NCBI RefSeq assembly: GCF_022919115.1
Contig: NZ_CP095072.1
Location: 558,001-622,000, forward strand
DNA: 64,000 bases
Reading direction: 5' to 3'
Origin: Gracilibacillus caseinilyticus
Lineage (GTDB): Bacteria > Bacillota > Bacilli > Bacillales > Amphibacillaceae
In this document: positions 48,087 through 61,994 of the stretch, one piece after another
Numbering within the stretch: the stretch's first letter is position 1
Layout: the number at the start of each line of letters is the position of its first letter
Position numbers and translations under genes: made by a program
The notes under the pieces: generated by a model
What the model was told of the DNA's origin: nothing
The model's database searches: none
Seen by the model: the letters and a program-made list of their open reading frames with translations, nothing else

Positions 48087-48157
48087 ATTTGGTTGTACCC
48101 AATGGGCACTACATTCATTTTCTTTCGAAGAAGTTATTTCAACGTATTAAGAAAATT

Positions 48158-48234
<77 letters not shown>

Positions 48235-48293
48235 ACGATAATAATAATATTAATTTGTTACTCTATAACTTTTTAGTTATATAAAATATAACA

Positions 48294-48411
48294 GCCTGGC
48301 AACGTCCTACTCTTGCAGGGGCGCGAGCCCCAACTACCATGGGCGCTGAAGAGCTTAACTGCTGTGTTCGGCATGGGAACAGGTGTGACCTCTTCGCTAT
48401 CGCTACCAGAC
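48294..48411 (-). rRNA. rrf: 5S ribosomal RNA
   Basis: About 118 nt; 5' part reads GTCTGGTAGCGATAGCG on the minus strand and the 3' end is CCAGGC. Conserved loop sequences match 5S rRNA. Ends approximate. Confidence 0.95.
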
Positions 48412-48559
48412 TAACAAGGATGTTGGTCGATCGATGTTGTCACATGGATGTGACGATTTTAATCAATCATCCTATATTATTACATGGGTTTGCACCTTGA
48501 AAACTAGATAAGACAAGAGACAGACATCAACGAACCGTTGCACATCAGAAACATTTGTA

Positions 48560-51472
<2,913 letters not shown>

Positions 51473-51679
51473 ACTTACTTTATTCCAATGAAAAGCGAGT
51501 TGGTTATTGTTTGATGTCTTGTCATCAGTTTCGTTTCCACAGCTGTCAAGCAGTTGCTTCCACGTCCTGATTACTCTTATCTAGTTTTCAAGGTACAAGT
51601 TCAAGAGAGTATTGATCTCTCAAAACTGAACCAAACAACCAAGTATGATTTGTCACCTTGTAAAAGGTGTTCCTATAAT

Positions 51680-53250
<1,571 letters not shown>

Positions 53251-53340
53251 TGACTTGCGCTCGCTTCTATAAGCTAGCTTGTTTATTAATTCATACTGGT
53301 TGTTTTGTTCAGTTTTCAAAGATCAAAATGACTCCGTAAA

Positions 53341-53417
<77 letters not shown>

Positions 53418-53425
53418 ATTTACAA

Positions 53426-53499
53426 TGGAGCGGGTGAAGGGAATCGAACCCTCGACATCAGCTTGGAAGGCTGGGGTTTTACCACTAAACTACACCCGC
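53426..53499 (-). tRNA. tRNA-Gly (TCC)
   Basis: 74 nt, GCGGGTG acceptor, anticodon TCC in CTTCCAAG, encoded CCA. Confidence 0.96.
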
Positions 53500-53534
53500 A
53501 TGTAACAAATATATTTATGAAATTACTGATCGAC

Positions 53535-53611
53535 TGGTCGGGAAGACAGGATTTGAACCTGCGACCCCTTGGTCCCAAACCAAGTGCTCTACCAAGCTGA
53601 GCTACTTCCCG
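53535..53611 (-). tRNA. tRNA-Pro (TGG)
   Basis: 77 nt, CGGGAAG acceptor, anticodon TGG in TTTGGGAC, encoded CCA. Confidence 0.96.
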
Positions 53612-53615
53612 GTTA

Positions 53616-53692
53616 TGGCGCGCCCGAGAGGAGTCGAACCCCTAACCTTTTGATCCGTAGTCAAACGCTCTATCCAATTGAGCTACGGGCGC
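53616..53692 (-). tRNA. tRNA-Arg (ACG)
   Basis: 77 nt, GCGCCCG acceptor, anticodon ACG in CTACGGAT, encoded CCA. Confidence 0.96.
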
Positions 53693-53766
53693 TTATCAAA
53701 GCGACAATTACTAATATATCACGGAACGCTTTGCAGCGTCAATAGTTTTTTAAAAACTTTTTAAAA

Positions 53767-53850
<84 letters not shown>

Positions 53851-53884
53851 TCGATACCCAGTCATCCATTATATAGTATATAGA

Positions 53885-53960
53885 TGGTGAGCCATGGAGG
53901 ATTCGAACCTCCGACCCTCTGATTAAAAGTCAGATGCTCTGCCAGCTGAGCTAATGGCTC
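53885..53960 (-). tRNA. tRNA-Lys (TTT)
   Basis: 76 nt, GAGCCAT acceptor, anticodon TTT in CTTTTAATC, encoded CCA. Confidence 0.96.
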
Positions 53961-54156
53961 TTGTTGCATATCAATCACGACGGTAGCTCAATTTTCTATT
54001 TTGTAAAACTGCTTTTAAATCAAAAGTAGCATATAGAAAAATTATCTTTATTATGATCGATCATTACTACTTACTTTGTGAAGAAACGATCAAACTATAA
54101 GAATAGTATATTCGTCAGAAAGACGAATGATAGCAAGCTATTTTTAGTCAAAAAAA

Positions 54157-54231
54157 TGGCTGGGCTAGCTGGATTCGAACCAGCGCATGACGGTACCAAA
54201 AACCGTTGCCTTACCGCTTGGCTATAGCCCA
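54157..54231 (-). tRNA. tRNA-Gln (TTG)
   Basis: 75 nt, TGGGCTA acceptor, anticodon TTG in TTTTGGTAC, encoded CCA. Confidence 0.96.
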
Positions 54232-54235
54232 ACAA

Positions 54236-54312
54236 TGGCGGTCCGGACGGGACTCGAACCCGCGACCTCCTGCGTGACAGGCAGGCATTCTAACCAACTG
54301 AACTACCGGACC
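54236..54312 (-). tRNA. tRNA-Asp (GTC), proximal copy
   Basis: 77 nt and apparently identical to the copy at 48010-48086, encoded CCA. Confidence 0.97.
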
Positions 54313-54332
54313 TATTAAATTGTTTGAAAAGA

Positions 54333-54404
54333 TGACCCGTACGGGATTCGAACCCGTGTTACCGCCGTGAAAGGGCGGTGTCTTAACCACTTGACCAACG
54401 GGCC
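54333..54404 (-). tRNA. tRNA-Glu (TTC)
   Basis: 72 nt, GGCCCGT acceptor, anticodon TTC in CTTTCACGG, CCA not encoded. Confidence 0.95.
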
Positions 54405-54416
54405 ACAAAAAAATAA

Positions 54417-54507
54417 TGGCGGAGAAGGAGGGATTTGAACCCTCGCGCCGCTTACGCGACCTACACCCTTAGCAGGGGCGCCTCTTCAGCCACTTGAGTA
54501 CTTCTCC
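54417..54507 (-). tRNA. tRNA-Ser (GCT)
   Basis: 91 nt with long variable arm, GGAGAAG acceptor, anticodon GCT in CTGCTAAG, encoded CCA. Confidence 0.96.
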
Positions 54508-54508
54508 A

Positions 54509-54583
54509 TGGCTCCACAGGTAGGATTCGAACCTACGACCGATCGGTTAACAGCCGATTGCTCTACCACTGAGCTACTGTGGA
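54509..54583 (-). tRNA. tRNA-Asn (GTT)
   Basis: 75 nt, TCCACAG acceptor, anticodon GTT in CTGTTAACC, encoded CCA. First gene of the tRNA-rRNA array. Confidence 0.97.
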
Positions 54584-54615
54584 ATAATGAATAACTCATG
54601 TTGACGACGTTAAAT

Positions 54616-54644
54616 ATAATATAATATTTGAAGTTTGTTGTCAA
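54616..54644 (-). promoter_or_regulatory. Strong sigma-A promoter of the tRNA array
   Basis: TTGACA (54639-54644), 17-base spacer, TATTAT (54616-54621), about 30 bases before tRNA-Asn. Confidence 0.85.
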
Positions 54645-54763
54645 CCATTTTCAGAAAAACATTTTAAAATGTTTTATCTGGTTGGACAAGTGCCCTTCAA
54701 AGTGACACCAATATAATTTATCATATACTAAAACTATAAGTCAATACATATCTCTAAATTCTT

Positions 54764-55225
54764 TTATGTTTTTATCAATAAGGTTAAACGACCGCGACAT
54801 TTACCGCAACGATACCTGTTCGTATTCATTCTTTTCCTTCTATTATATAACTGATTACACTCGGAACATTGATATTGATATTTATAATCGTTTTGTGTTG
54901 AAGGTAATGGATTACAAAAGCGCGGAGAATTAGTCTGTTTAAGCAGTTGTCTAAATTCACGATCACGGTGCTGATAACCTTTTCCTTCTATATGAAGATG
55001 ATAGTGGCATAGCTCATGCTTGATAATTCCAACAAACTCATCAAAACCTAGTTCATCAAAATATTTTGGGTTCAGTTCAATTAACCTTTTTCCAGGTAAG
55101 TACCTGCCACCAGTTGTCCTTAACCGGTTATTAAAACAGACCTTATCTACAAATGGTTTATGGAACTCCTTCTCTGATATGTCTTTTGTTAATTTTTCTA
55201 ATTCTGTTTGTGTCATTACAGACAT
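54764..55225 (-). CDS. SprT-like metal-binding protein (YdcK-like)
   Basis: 153 residues. HELCHYH carries the HExxH zinc-binding motif of SprT proteins, and the C-terminus has a zinc ribbon of two C-x2-C pairs (YQCSECNQLY and RYRCGKCRGR). Related proteins act on DNA-protein crosslinks, but bacterial SprT function is unclear. It is divergent from cmpA and lies beside tex, as in B. subtilis. Confidence 0.88.
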   Translation of the reverse strand: MSVMTQTELEKLTKDISEKEFHKPFVDKVCFNNRLRTTGGRYLPGKRLIELNPKYFDELGFDEFVGIIKHELCHYHLHIEGKGYQHRDREFRQLLKQTNSPRFCNPLPSTQNDYKYQYQCSECNQLYNRRKRMNTNRYRCGKCRGRLTLLIKT

Positions 55226-55293
55226 TGTGTTTCACACCTATCTTTCTATCATCATATATATAGTACAACAAACCAAATAAGGGAGGAATCAAA

Positions 55294-55410
55294 ATGCCTA
55301 CTTGGTTAAAAAAACAATTATCAGGTGCTTTCCTTCAAAAGAATAAATACCAAATTCGATTATTGAATCAGTGTTGGTATTTCTATTGTGATAAAGAACA
55401 AATAAAGTAA
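55294..55410 (+). CDS. cmpA: Cortex morphogenetic protein CmpA
   Basis: 38 residues, too short for usual gene callers. GGGAGG (55281-55286) precedes the ATG. MPTWLKKQLSGAFLQKNKYQ then IRLLNQCWYFYCDKEQIK closely follows the B. subtilis CmpA pattern (PxWLK, KxxYQIxLLNQCWxFY). In B. subtilis CmpA is made in the mother cell and helps clear SpoIVA with misassembled coats. Position between sprT and tex matches. Supports a spore-forming host. Confidence 0.85.
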   Translation: MPTWLKKQLSGAFLQKNKYQIRLLNQCWYFYCDKEQIK

Positions 55411-55440
55411 AAGGCACCCTTACGATCGGCACCTTTTACC
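55408..55440. terminator. Bidirectional terminator between cmpA and tex
   Basis: GTAAAAGG and CCTTTTAC with partly paired inner bases around GATCG, between convergent genes. Confidence 0.65.
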
Positions 55441-55446
55441 TATTAC

Positions 55447-57615
55447 TTAATCATTCACCATACTTAATGCTATTCGTTGCTTGTTTTGATCCACCTGATC
55501 CACCCATACTGTAATTACATCACCTACAGAGACAAGATCCATCGGGTGCTTGACGAATTGATTTGACATTTTGGAGATATGAACTAGTCCATCCTGTTTC
55601 ACTCCTATATCGACAAAAACACCGAAATCAACGACATTCCTGACAGTACCTTGCAATTCCATACCACTTTGAAGATCTTCCATCGATAGCACATTCTTCT
55701 TTAACAATGGTTGTGGCAAGTCATCACGAGGATCTCGATTCGGACTTATTAAAGCTTTCAGAATGTCCTCTAATGTTGGTAAACCAATATCTAATTGGTT
55801 CGCTAACGTTTTTTTGTCTAACTGATGGATTAACTCTTTTAACTTCTCACTGCCTAAGTCATCTACTGAACTGTTAATCTCTTTCAAAATTTGCTTAGCT
55901 GCTGGATAAGACTCCGGGTGAATCGGCGTACGATCTAGTGGCTCGTCACCATCCATGACTCTCAGGAAACCGATACTTTGCTCGTACGTTTTGTTTCCAA
56001 GTCTTGGAATATCTTTTAATTGCTTACGATTGGTGAATTTTCCGTTCTCGTCACGATATTTGATAACATTATTGGCAACCGTTTTGTTCAATCCTGATAC
56101 ATATTGTAATAAGGAAGATGATGCGGTGTTTACATTGACACCCACTTGGTTAACTGCGGTTTCTACAACAAATGTCAATGATCCTGTCAATTTCTTTTGA
56201 CTGACATCATGCTGATATTGACCCACACCAATAGCTTTCGGTTCTATTTTCACCAACTCTGCCAACGGATCTTGTATTCGTCTGGCGATGGAGACCGCAC
56301 TCCGTTCTTCTACCTGTAGATCAGGAAACTCTTCACGCGCCAATTTAGAAGCTGAATACACACTTGCCCCTGCTTCATTAACAATGATATAGGCAACATC
56401 AAGTTGATTGTTTTCAATCACATTAGCGATAAATTGCTCCGATTCACGAGACGCCGTACCGTTTCCAATTGCAATAAGTTCGATCGGAAATTCATTAATA
56501 AATTTCATTACTTTTCCCTCTGCACCTTTGGTATCGTGTTTCGGTGCCGTTGGATACATGACATCGACAGCTTTAACTTTACCTGTGTCATCAATTACCG
56601 CCAACTTACAGCCTGTGCGAAATGCCGGATCAACACCTAGTACATACTTGCCTTTTAGCGGAGGCTGTAACAACAGACTTTTCAAGTTTTTCGAGAAGAT
56701 ATCAATTGCCTGCTCCTCTGCCTTTTCAGATAGAGCCGCTCGAATCTCTCGTTCAACGGATGGCTGTGTTAAACGTTTATAACTATCCTCAATCACCTGT
56801 TCCATTAATTCTTTGATCTGCTCGGTAGCATTACGGAGAGTAACTTGCTTCTGTAAATATGCCAATAGATGATCTGTAGGTGGTTCAATCGAAACTTTAA
56901 GAACTCCCTCTTTTTCTCCACGATTTAAGGCCAGAATACGGTGTGATACAATCTTGCTAACTGATTCGCTATATTCGTAATACATTTCATAAATCTTCTT
57001 CTCGTCTAATTCCGCTTTTTTGACAGTTGCACTTATTAAGCCTTTCTGGAATGTTTGCTTCCGGATATGCTCCCTGTGCGTTGGTTCATCAGCAAGCCAT
57101 TCAGCAATAATGTCCTGTACACCGGCGAGAACATCTTCAACATTATGTAATTCATGTTCTTCTGATAAAAATTCTTTCGCTTTTGCTTCAATGTCAAGGT
57201 TTTGTGTTTGATATATTTCTTTGGCTAACGGTGCTAAACCTTTTTCTTTCGCAATCGTAGCTCTTGTCCTACGTTTCTGTTTATATGGTCTGTATAAATC
57301 TTCTACTTTCTGCAGTTGATTCGCTTTTTCAATATCGATACGGAGCTGGTCTGTCAGCTTACCTTGTTCTTCAATTAATCTTATTACTTCTGCTTTTCGA
57401 TCATTTAATGTATTGACGTATTGCCAAGCATCCTGAATATCTTTGATTTGTACTTCATCAAGCGATCCTGTTTGCTCTTTTCGGTAACGTGCGATAAATG
57501 GAACTGTATTTCCTTCCTCTAATAAGTGAATAACACTTTTTACTGATTTTTGATTAATCTTCGTCCGTTCGGTCACAGCTTGTAATAGCTGCTCATGCTC
57601 TTCGTTATTTGCCAA
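55447..57615 (-). CDS. tex: Tex-family RNA-binding transcription accessory protein
   Basis: 722 residues from a TTG at 57615, seven bases after GAAGGAGG; the longer frame to 57642 would put the RBS inside the gene. N-terminal helical Tex region (IARYRKEQTGSLDEVQIKDI), YqgF/RNase H-like domain (YVLGVDPAFRTGCKLAVID), helix-hairpin-helix (NVNTASSSLLQYVSGLNKTVANNVIKYR, core ASSSLLQYVSGL) and C-terminal S1 domain (GTVRNVVDFGVFVDIGVKQD). It binds nucleic acid and elongating RNA polymerase. Its location between rsbX and cmpA matches B. subtilis ydcI. Confidence 0.95.
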   Translation of the reverse strand: MANNEEHEQLLQAVTERTKINQKSVKSVIHLLEEGNTVPFIARYRKEQTGSLDEVQIKDIQDAWQYVNTLNDRKAEVIRLIEEQGKLTDQLRIDIEKANQLQKVEDLYRPYKQKRRTRATIAKEKGLAPLAKEIYQTQNLDIEAKAKEFLSEEHELHNVEDVLAGVQDIIAEWLADEPTHREHIRKQTFQKGLISATVKKAELDEKKIYEMYYEYSESVSKIVSHRILALNRGEKEGVLKVSIEPPTDHLLAYLQKQVTLRNATEQIKELMEQVIEDSYKRLTQPSVEREIRAALSEKAEEQAIDIFSKNLKSLLLQPPLKGKYVLGVDPAFRTGCKLAVIDDTGKVKAVDVMYPTAPKHDTKGAEGKVMKFINEFPIELIAIGNGTASRESEQFIANVIENNQLDVAYIIVNEAGASVYSASKLAREEFPDLQVEERSAVSIARRIQDPLAELVKIEPKAIGVGQYQHDVSQKKLTGSLTFVVETAVNQVGVNVNTASSSLLQYVSGLNKTVANNVIKYRDENGKFTNRKQLKDIPRLGNKTYEQSIGFLRVMDGDEPLDRTPIHPESYPAAKQILKEINSSVDDLGSEKLKELIHQLDKKTLANQLDIGLPTLEDILKALISPNRDPRDDLPQPLLKKNVLSMEDLQSGMELQGTVRNVVDFGVFVDIGVKQDGLVHISKMSNQFVKHPMDLVSVGDVITVWVDQVDQNKQRIALSMVND

Positions 57616-58184
57616 TGTGTTTCCTCCTTCACTATTTGCCATCTATATTTTAACAAAAAAAAGAAAAATAAGAAAAGCACCGACATTGCTATATGACCCA
57701 CAACCCTAAATGATCAGCCGATTTGTCGCATTCTTAGTGTCGTTCTTTTAATTACTGGAAGGTGATATCGGCTTACCCCCACCTTCATAACTAAATTAAA
57801 GCTACCTATAATATGGAATATGTAAAGTGGAACTGTCTGACATTGTGATAATTTTGATAGATTTCATCTGCTTAGAAAAGTTCCGGAAATATGCTCCGCA
57901 CAGCTAATAGCAGTGGTGCTAGGCACATTGCTATGTAGAATTTGAATACTATCATGACAATTATAATCACCTCAATGTGCTAGCTCTTGTATAAATTGTA
58001 GAACTCATACATTAGCTTCAGCCGTGCCCCGCAGGACGCGAAGTGGTTGGACGGAACGGTATTGCCAAGCAGATGAAATATTTCAAAATTACCACTAAGC
58101 AGCTAGTTAACATAATCCATATTATAGGCACTGAGTGGATTAATTTAGTTTCAAGCTGATTAGTTACCGAGGGTTCTAATAGAA
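57616..58184. other. Gene-free stretch with repeat copy D
   Basis: Holds the tex leader and promoter region and the dispersed repeat at 57804-58128. No coding sequence supported. Confidence 0.6.
57804..58128. repeat. Dispersed inverted-end repeat, copy D
   Basis: Starts ACCTATAATATGGAATATGT and ends CTAGTTAACATAATCCATAT TATAGG, a long inverted repeat. Shares GTTCCGGAAATATGCTCCGC and GCCGTGCCCCGCAGGACGCG with copy C. Confidence 0.8.
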
Positions 58185-58214
58185 AAGAGACCTCATATCA
58201 TTGAGGTCCCTCTT
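58185..58214 (-). terminator. Terminator of the rsb-sigB operon
   Basis: AAGAGACCTCA pairs with TGAGGTCcCTCTT around a 6-base loop, T-rich on the minus strand after it. Confidence 0.8.
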
Positions 58215-58803
58215 TATATTTCATTGCTATTAGAGTCGTATCATCGTCCATGTTATGCTTATACTGATAGGAAAAAGTATCAGTGATTTGCTCTACTTCC
58301 TGGTTATGGAAGTAGCTATTGGATATTTCCTTTGATGTTACTCCGTCTGAAAACATGATAAAGATCATGTTCTCTTCGACGTCGTCTGACATTATTTTGA
58401 ATGGACGATCAAAGCCGCTTAGATAGCCTGCCTGTGGTATATTTCGCTTTTTGATTGAGTCAGATGTGACGGTTAGTAAACCTATATTACCAATGGAAGA
58501 ATAGGCATATTGTTTATCTCTTAGGTCGATCTGCAAAATACCTAGAACAACTCCACGTTTACCAACTAACTTCTTATTACTTTTCTTCATAATAGACGCT
58601 ACCGAGTCACTGGTGTTTTCTTTAATAACATCCATCACTATTTGAGAAGATTCCTTGGCGAATTCTCCACTACCGAGCCCATCCGCTAATGCACAAATAA
58701 ATTTATCATCGGCTTCATGATAAAAATAACTGTCACCGCAATAGTAGTTACCTTTTTTTGCTTTTTGATATACCGATACTTCTACGTGACCTTCTTTTTG
58801 CAT
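58198..58803 (-). CDS. rsbX: Phosphoserine phosphatase RsbX
   Basis: 201 residues of the PP2C/SpoIIE type: GDSYFYHEADDKFICALADGLGSGEFAKE has the metal Asp motif ADGLGSG, and IFIMFSDGVTSKE the second. RsbX dephosphorylates RsbS and RsbR, resetting the stressosome. The ATG overlaps the sigB stop (TAATG), so it is translationally coupled and last in the operon. Confidence 0.93.
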   Translation of the reverse strand: MQKEGHVEVSVYQKAKKGNYYCGDSYFYHEADDKFICALADGLGSGEFAKESSQIVMDVIKENTSDSVASIMKKSNKKLVGKRGVVLGILQIDLRDKQYAYSSIGNIGLLTVTSDSIKKRNIPQAGYLSGFDRPFKIMSDDVEENMIFIMFSDGVTSKEISNSYFHNQEVEQITDTFSYQYKHNMDDDTTLIAMKYKEGPQ

Positions 58804-59594
58804 TAACGCATAGCCTCCATATTCTCTGCCAGCAATGCTTCTCTTAATTTTTTCAAGGCATGGCGCTGAATTCTAGATACATGCATTTGTGAAATACCTA
58901 GTGCTTCACCCGTTTCTTTCTGACTCTTGTTTTCAAAATACGTATATTTAAGAATTAACTGTTCTCTTTCATTTAAAATCGGCATGATTTTTTCTAACAA
59001 TAGCTGACGATCAACGTCTTCGTATCCTTCATCCTGATTACCAATCAAGTCAAGAATGGACACCTCACTGCCATCAGCATCTGCTTCAATTTTTCGGTCT
59101 ACAGATAAAGCATTATAGCTCTGGCTCATCTCCATTGTTTCCAGTACTTCTTCTTCTGAAACCTCCAAATAAGCGGCAATCTCTTTGATCGATGGTGACA
59201 TTTGATTATCAGTTGTTAACAATTCTGTTGCCTTTTTGATTTTTGGACCAAGTTCTTTAATTCTTCTCGGGACATGAACACTCCATGTCTTATCACGGAT
59301 GAATCGTTTGATTTCACCGATGATCGTTGGAATTGCAAATGATTCGAACGATCTTCCGATATCTGGATCGTATCTTCTAATCGCAGCTAATAAACCGAGC
59401 ATTCCGACCTGTTCAAGATCCTCATAAATCATTTCATTCTTTGCATATTTTCTTGCTAGTGATTTCACAAGTTTTTGATAGGTAAGAACAATTTTCTCTT
59501 GAATCAATTGGTTATCGGGATCTTCTTGAAATGTACGAATCCACTCGTATACTTCATCCTCATGATTATTGTGAGGTCGTGATTTGGTCGTCAT
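58803..59594 (-). CDS. sigB: RNA polymerase sigma factor SigB
   Basis: 263 residues from the ATG at 59594 (a longer frame starts at 59615). Region 2 contains YEDLEQVGMLGLLAAIRRYD and RSFESFAIPTIIGEIKRFIRD (region 2.4 core PTIIGEIKRF), region 3 and the region 4 helix-turn-helix ETGEALGISQMHVSRIQRHAL. General-stress sigma factor held by RsbW and released by RsbV. The 5' end overlaps rsbW by 29 bases. Confidence 0.96.
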   Translation of the reverse strand: MTTKSRPHNNHEDEVYEWIRTFQEDPDNQLIQEKIVLTYQKLVKSLARKYAKNEMIYEDLEQVGMLGLLAAIRRYDPDIGRSFESFAIPTIIGEIKRFIRDKTWSVHVPRRIKELGPKIKKATELLTTDNQMSPSIKEIAAYLEVSEEEVLETMEMSQSYNALSVDRKIEADADGSEVSILDLIGNQDEGYEDVDRQLLLEKIMPILNEREQLILKYTYFENKSQKETGEALGISQMHVSRIQRHALKKLREALLAENMEAMR

Positions 59595-60042
59595 TAATAT
59601 CCACCTCATTTTCATGGAGGTATTTAGTCATTAGCACGATCACACCATAATCGTTCTTGATTTCAACTTTGTCCATCAGTGCTTCAATTAAAAATAGGCC
59701 AAAGCCTCCTTCTCGTAAATCTTCAATTGATTCATTGTTAACAAATGGCCCTAAATCCTTCTTTACTTTCTGTAAGTCGAAACTGCCGCCTCTGTCAGCT
59801 ACCATTACTTCCAAACGATCCTGATAAAGGCCAAATCCAATGGTTACTTCTCCGCCATCTTCATTCTGATATGCATGTTCCGTTGCGTTTGACATCGCTT
59901 CTGATACTGCTACTTTCAGATCTTCAATTTCTTCGTAAGAAAATCCCATACGATTGGCTATTCCAGATGTACTTAACCGGATAACCCCTACATATTCTGC
60001 TTTTGCCGGGACTTTCATTTCAATGAAGTCAAAAGGTTCCAT
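59566..60042 (-). CDS. rsbW: Serine kinase and anti-sigma factor RsbW
   Basis: 158 residues of the GHKL kinase fold: EDLKVAVSEAMSNATEHAY (N-box Asn), VADRGGSFD and EGGFGLFLIEALMD (glycine boxes). It binds and blocks SigB, or phosphorylates RsbV when ATP is plentiful. It directly follows rsbV (one base) and overlaps sigB. Confidence 0.95.
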   Translation of the reverse strand: MEPFDFIEMKVPAKAEYVGVIRLSTSGIANRMGFSYEEIEDLKVAVSEAMSNATEHAYQNEDGGEVTIGFGLYQDRLEVMVADRGGSFDLQKVKKDLGPFVNNESIEDLREGGFGLFLIEALMDKVEIKNDYGVIVLMTKYLHENEVDINDDQITTSQ

Positions 60043-60411
60043 TTAATTTCCACCTCGCACCGTTGAGTCGATGTTGATAATCCCATCCAACCCCGTAATA
60101 TCAAAAAGTCTCCGCACTCGCTCCTGCAACGCTACAAGTCTCATTTCACTGTTATGTTCTTTAGTTGATTTCAGCGCACTGATAAATACGCCTAGTCCAG
60201 TACTATCCATGTAATTTACATTTTCCAAATCAACAACGATTTTATTACCTTCCTGCTTCGTTAACGGTAATAACGCTTCTTTCAATTTAGGCGCAGTGTA
60301 CGCATCGATTTCTCCTGACAAAACCACTTCTTGCGCTTCATTCTTATCTACTAGATCTATATTTAAGTTCAAATCAGCTACCTCCTGTCGTCCTGCTGAA
60401 CTTTGTTCCAA
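60043..60411 (-). CDS. rsbV: Anti-anti-sigma factor RsbV
   Basis: 122 residues with the STAS fold: VDLENVNYMDSTGLGVFISAL places the phosphorylated Ser in MDSTGLG. Unphosphorylated RsbV binds RsbW and frees SigB; RsbU restores this form. A sigma-B promoter lies about 52 bases upstream. Confidence 0.96.
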   Translation of the reverse strand: MEQSSAGRQEVADLNLNIDLVDKNEAQEVVLSGEIDAYTAPKLKEALLPLTKQEGNKIVVDLENVNYMDSTGLGVFISALKSTKEHNSEMRLVALQERVRRLFDITGLDGIINIDSTVRGGN

Positions 60412-60462
60412 ATTACAACTATATTACAAAATCATTGGTTTGCTGTGTGCCTAGTTAGTTTG

Positions 60463-60488
60463 ATACCCCTTCATAATGATAACTAAAC
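60463..60488 (-). promoter_or_regulatory. Sigma-B promoter upstream of rsbV
   Basis: GTTTAG (60483-60488), 14-base spacer, GGGTAT (60463-60468), against the sigma-B consensus GTTTAA-N12-14-GGGTAT. Same place as the autoregulatory promoter in B. subtilis. Confidence 0.85.
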
Positions 60489-61493
60489 TTATTTTTTTAG
60501 GAAAATTAATGTAAAATCATCTCTAAGTTGAAAATCCTGCAAACGTTCGAAGTGTCGGTACACGGCGTCTACTGCTTCTTGCGCTGGTAAATGCATGTAC
60601 TTGCGGATCACTTCCAACATTTCATTTGACTCAATGAAGTCATCACCAACTCGACATTCCGTTACTCCGTCCGTTAATAATATAACCATATCCCCTGGAT
60701 TCATTTTCATTTCTGACTGTTGATATATGGCTTGATCGGAAACACCGAGCACTAAACCTTTGGTACTGATTTCATAAAAACGGTCAGACTCCGCACAGTA
60801 ATAAAAACCAGGCTCATGCCCTGCTGATGAAAATTGAAAAGTATCGGTACTGGTGTCATATAACCCATAGAACATCGTTATAAACATACTCGTATCTACG
60901 TTACGCTCCACAACACGATTCAAATTCTCTAAGATCACACTTGGATTACGCATTGTATCTGGAAAACTGTCCAACGAATATTTAATCATCGACATCGCTA
61001 GAGCAGCCGGGATACCTTTACCAATTACATCCGCAATCGCAATTCCAATATTATTTGATTCATCTGTAACGAAATGATGGTAATCCCCATTCATCTGATT
61101 GGCAGGAACACTAACAGCACCTATGTCTAGTCCTGGAACGACTGGTTTAGTAGTTGTCAATAACGTTTGTTGCATGTTGGCAGCTACTGCAATCTCAGAC
61201 TCCAATTCTCCTTGCTTTTCCCTTAGTGTTTGGAATTCCTGATAGGCTAATCCATAGGATATCATCATTTCCAATAAGAAATTCATAGAAGCATCAATTT
61301 CTTCAGGTAAATCAGGATACAGCGCTTGCAGTGCTTGAATATGCACATTGATAATTTCTTCTGGTGATATTTGATGTTGCATCGATGATTTACTAAATAA
61401 TTCTGCCTGATATAAGGACGTTTCATCTTGTGAAGATATATATTTTTTCAATAATTTCATGTAGTTATCAATATCAAATTTATAAGGCGCCAT
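60489..61493 (-). CDS. rsbU: Serine phosphatase RsbU
   Basis: 334 residues. N-terminal four-helix RsbU_N (about 1-85, MAPYKFDIDNYMKLLKKYIS) binds RsbT; the C-terminal PP2C/SpoIIE domain has MNGDYHHFV and IADVIGKGIPAALAMS with metal-binding Asp residues and ILLTDGVTECR. When stimulated by RsbT it dephosphorylates RsbV, turning on SigB. It is separated from rsbT by about 93 bases. Confidence 0.95.
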   Translation of the reverse strand: MAPYKFDIDNYMKLLKKYISSQDETSLYQAELFSKSSMQHQISPEEIINVHIQALQALYPDLPEEIDASMNFLLEMMISYGLAYQEFQTLREKQGELESEIAVAANMQQTLLTTTKPVVPGLDIGAVSVPANQMNGDYHHFVTDESNNIGIAIADVIGKGIPAALAMSMIKYSLDSFPDTMRNPSVILENLNRVVERNVDTSMFITMFYGLYDTSTDTFQFSSAGHEPGFYYCAESDRFYEISTKGLVLGVSDQAIYQQSEMKMNPGDMVILLTDGVTECRVGDDFIESNEMLEVIRKYMHLPAQEAVDAVYRHFERLQDFQLRDDFTLIFLKK

Positions 61494-61586
61494 CTCCTTA
61501 CCTCCTATCTACTAATCGTGCAAATTGGAAACTACAATCACTAAGGTATAGGAGTATGAAACATCGTACATATTATACAGTCTGCA

Positions 61587-61994
61587 TTAACGAACCCACT
61601 TGATCGTAGTTATTGTTGTCCCTTTTTCCGGTTCAGAGACAATATCAAAATAATCCATCAACCTTTTGACGCCAGGCAACCCAGCCCCTAGTCCTCCAGA
61701 AGTGGAAAAACCATCTTCCATTACTTTACTTAAATCTTTGATCCCAGGACCTGCATCAGTGGCAATAATTTTTATGCCTTTTTTGTTCATTTCCTCAATT
61801 ATTTCATATGTCACTTGACCTGTTTTGGCATACAAATAGATATTCCTGGCCAGTTCTGAGATGGCAGTGGCAATTCTGGCTTGATCAACCGTTCCAAACC
61901 CTAATTCTTTTGCTAACTCTCTTCCCATTTGCCTAGCTCCAACAATATCCCATTCTTTCTTTATTTGCACACTTGGTTTTGTTATCATCTTCAC
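61587..61994 (-). CDS. rsbT: Switch kinase RsbT
   Basis: 135 residues, GHKL fold: [15 protein letters not shown] (N-box), [12 protein letters not shown] and [17 protein letters not shown] glycine box. RsbT phosphorylates RsbS and RsbR and, once freed, activates RsbU. Overlaps the rsbS stop by four bases. Confidence 0.95.
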   Translation of the reverse strand: MKMITKPSVQIKKEWDIVGARQMGRELAKELGFGTVDQARIATAISELARNIYLYAKTGQVTYEIIEEMNKKGIKIIATDAGPGIKDLSKVMEDGFSTSGGLGAGLPGVKRLMDYFDIVSEPEKGTTITTIKWVR

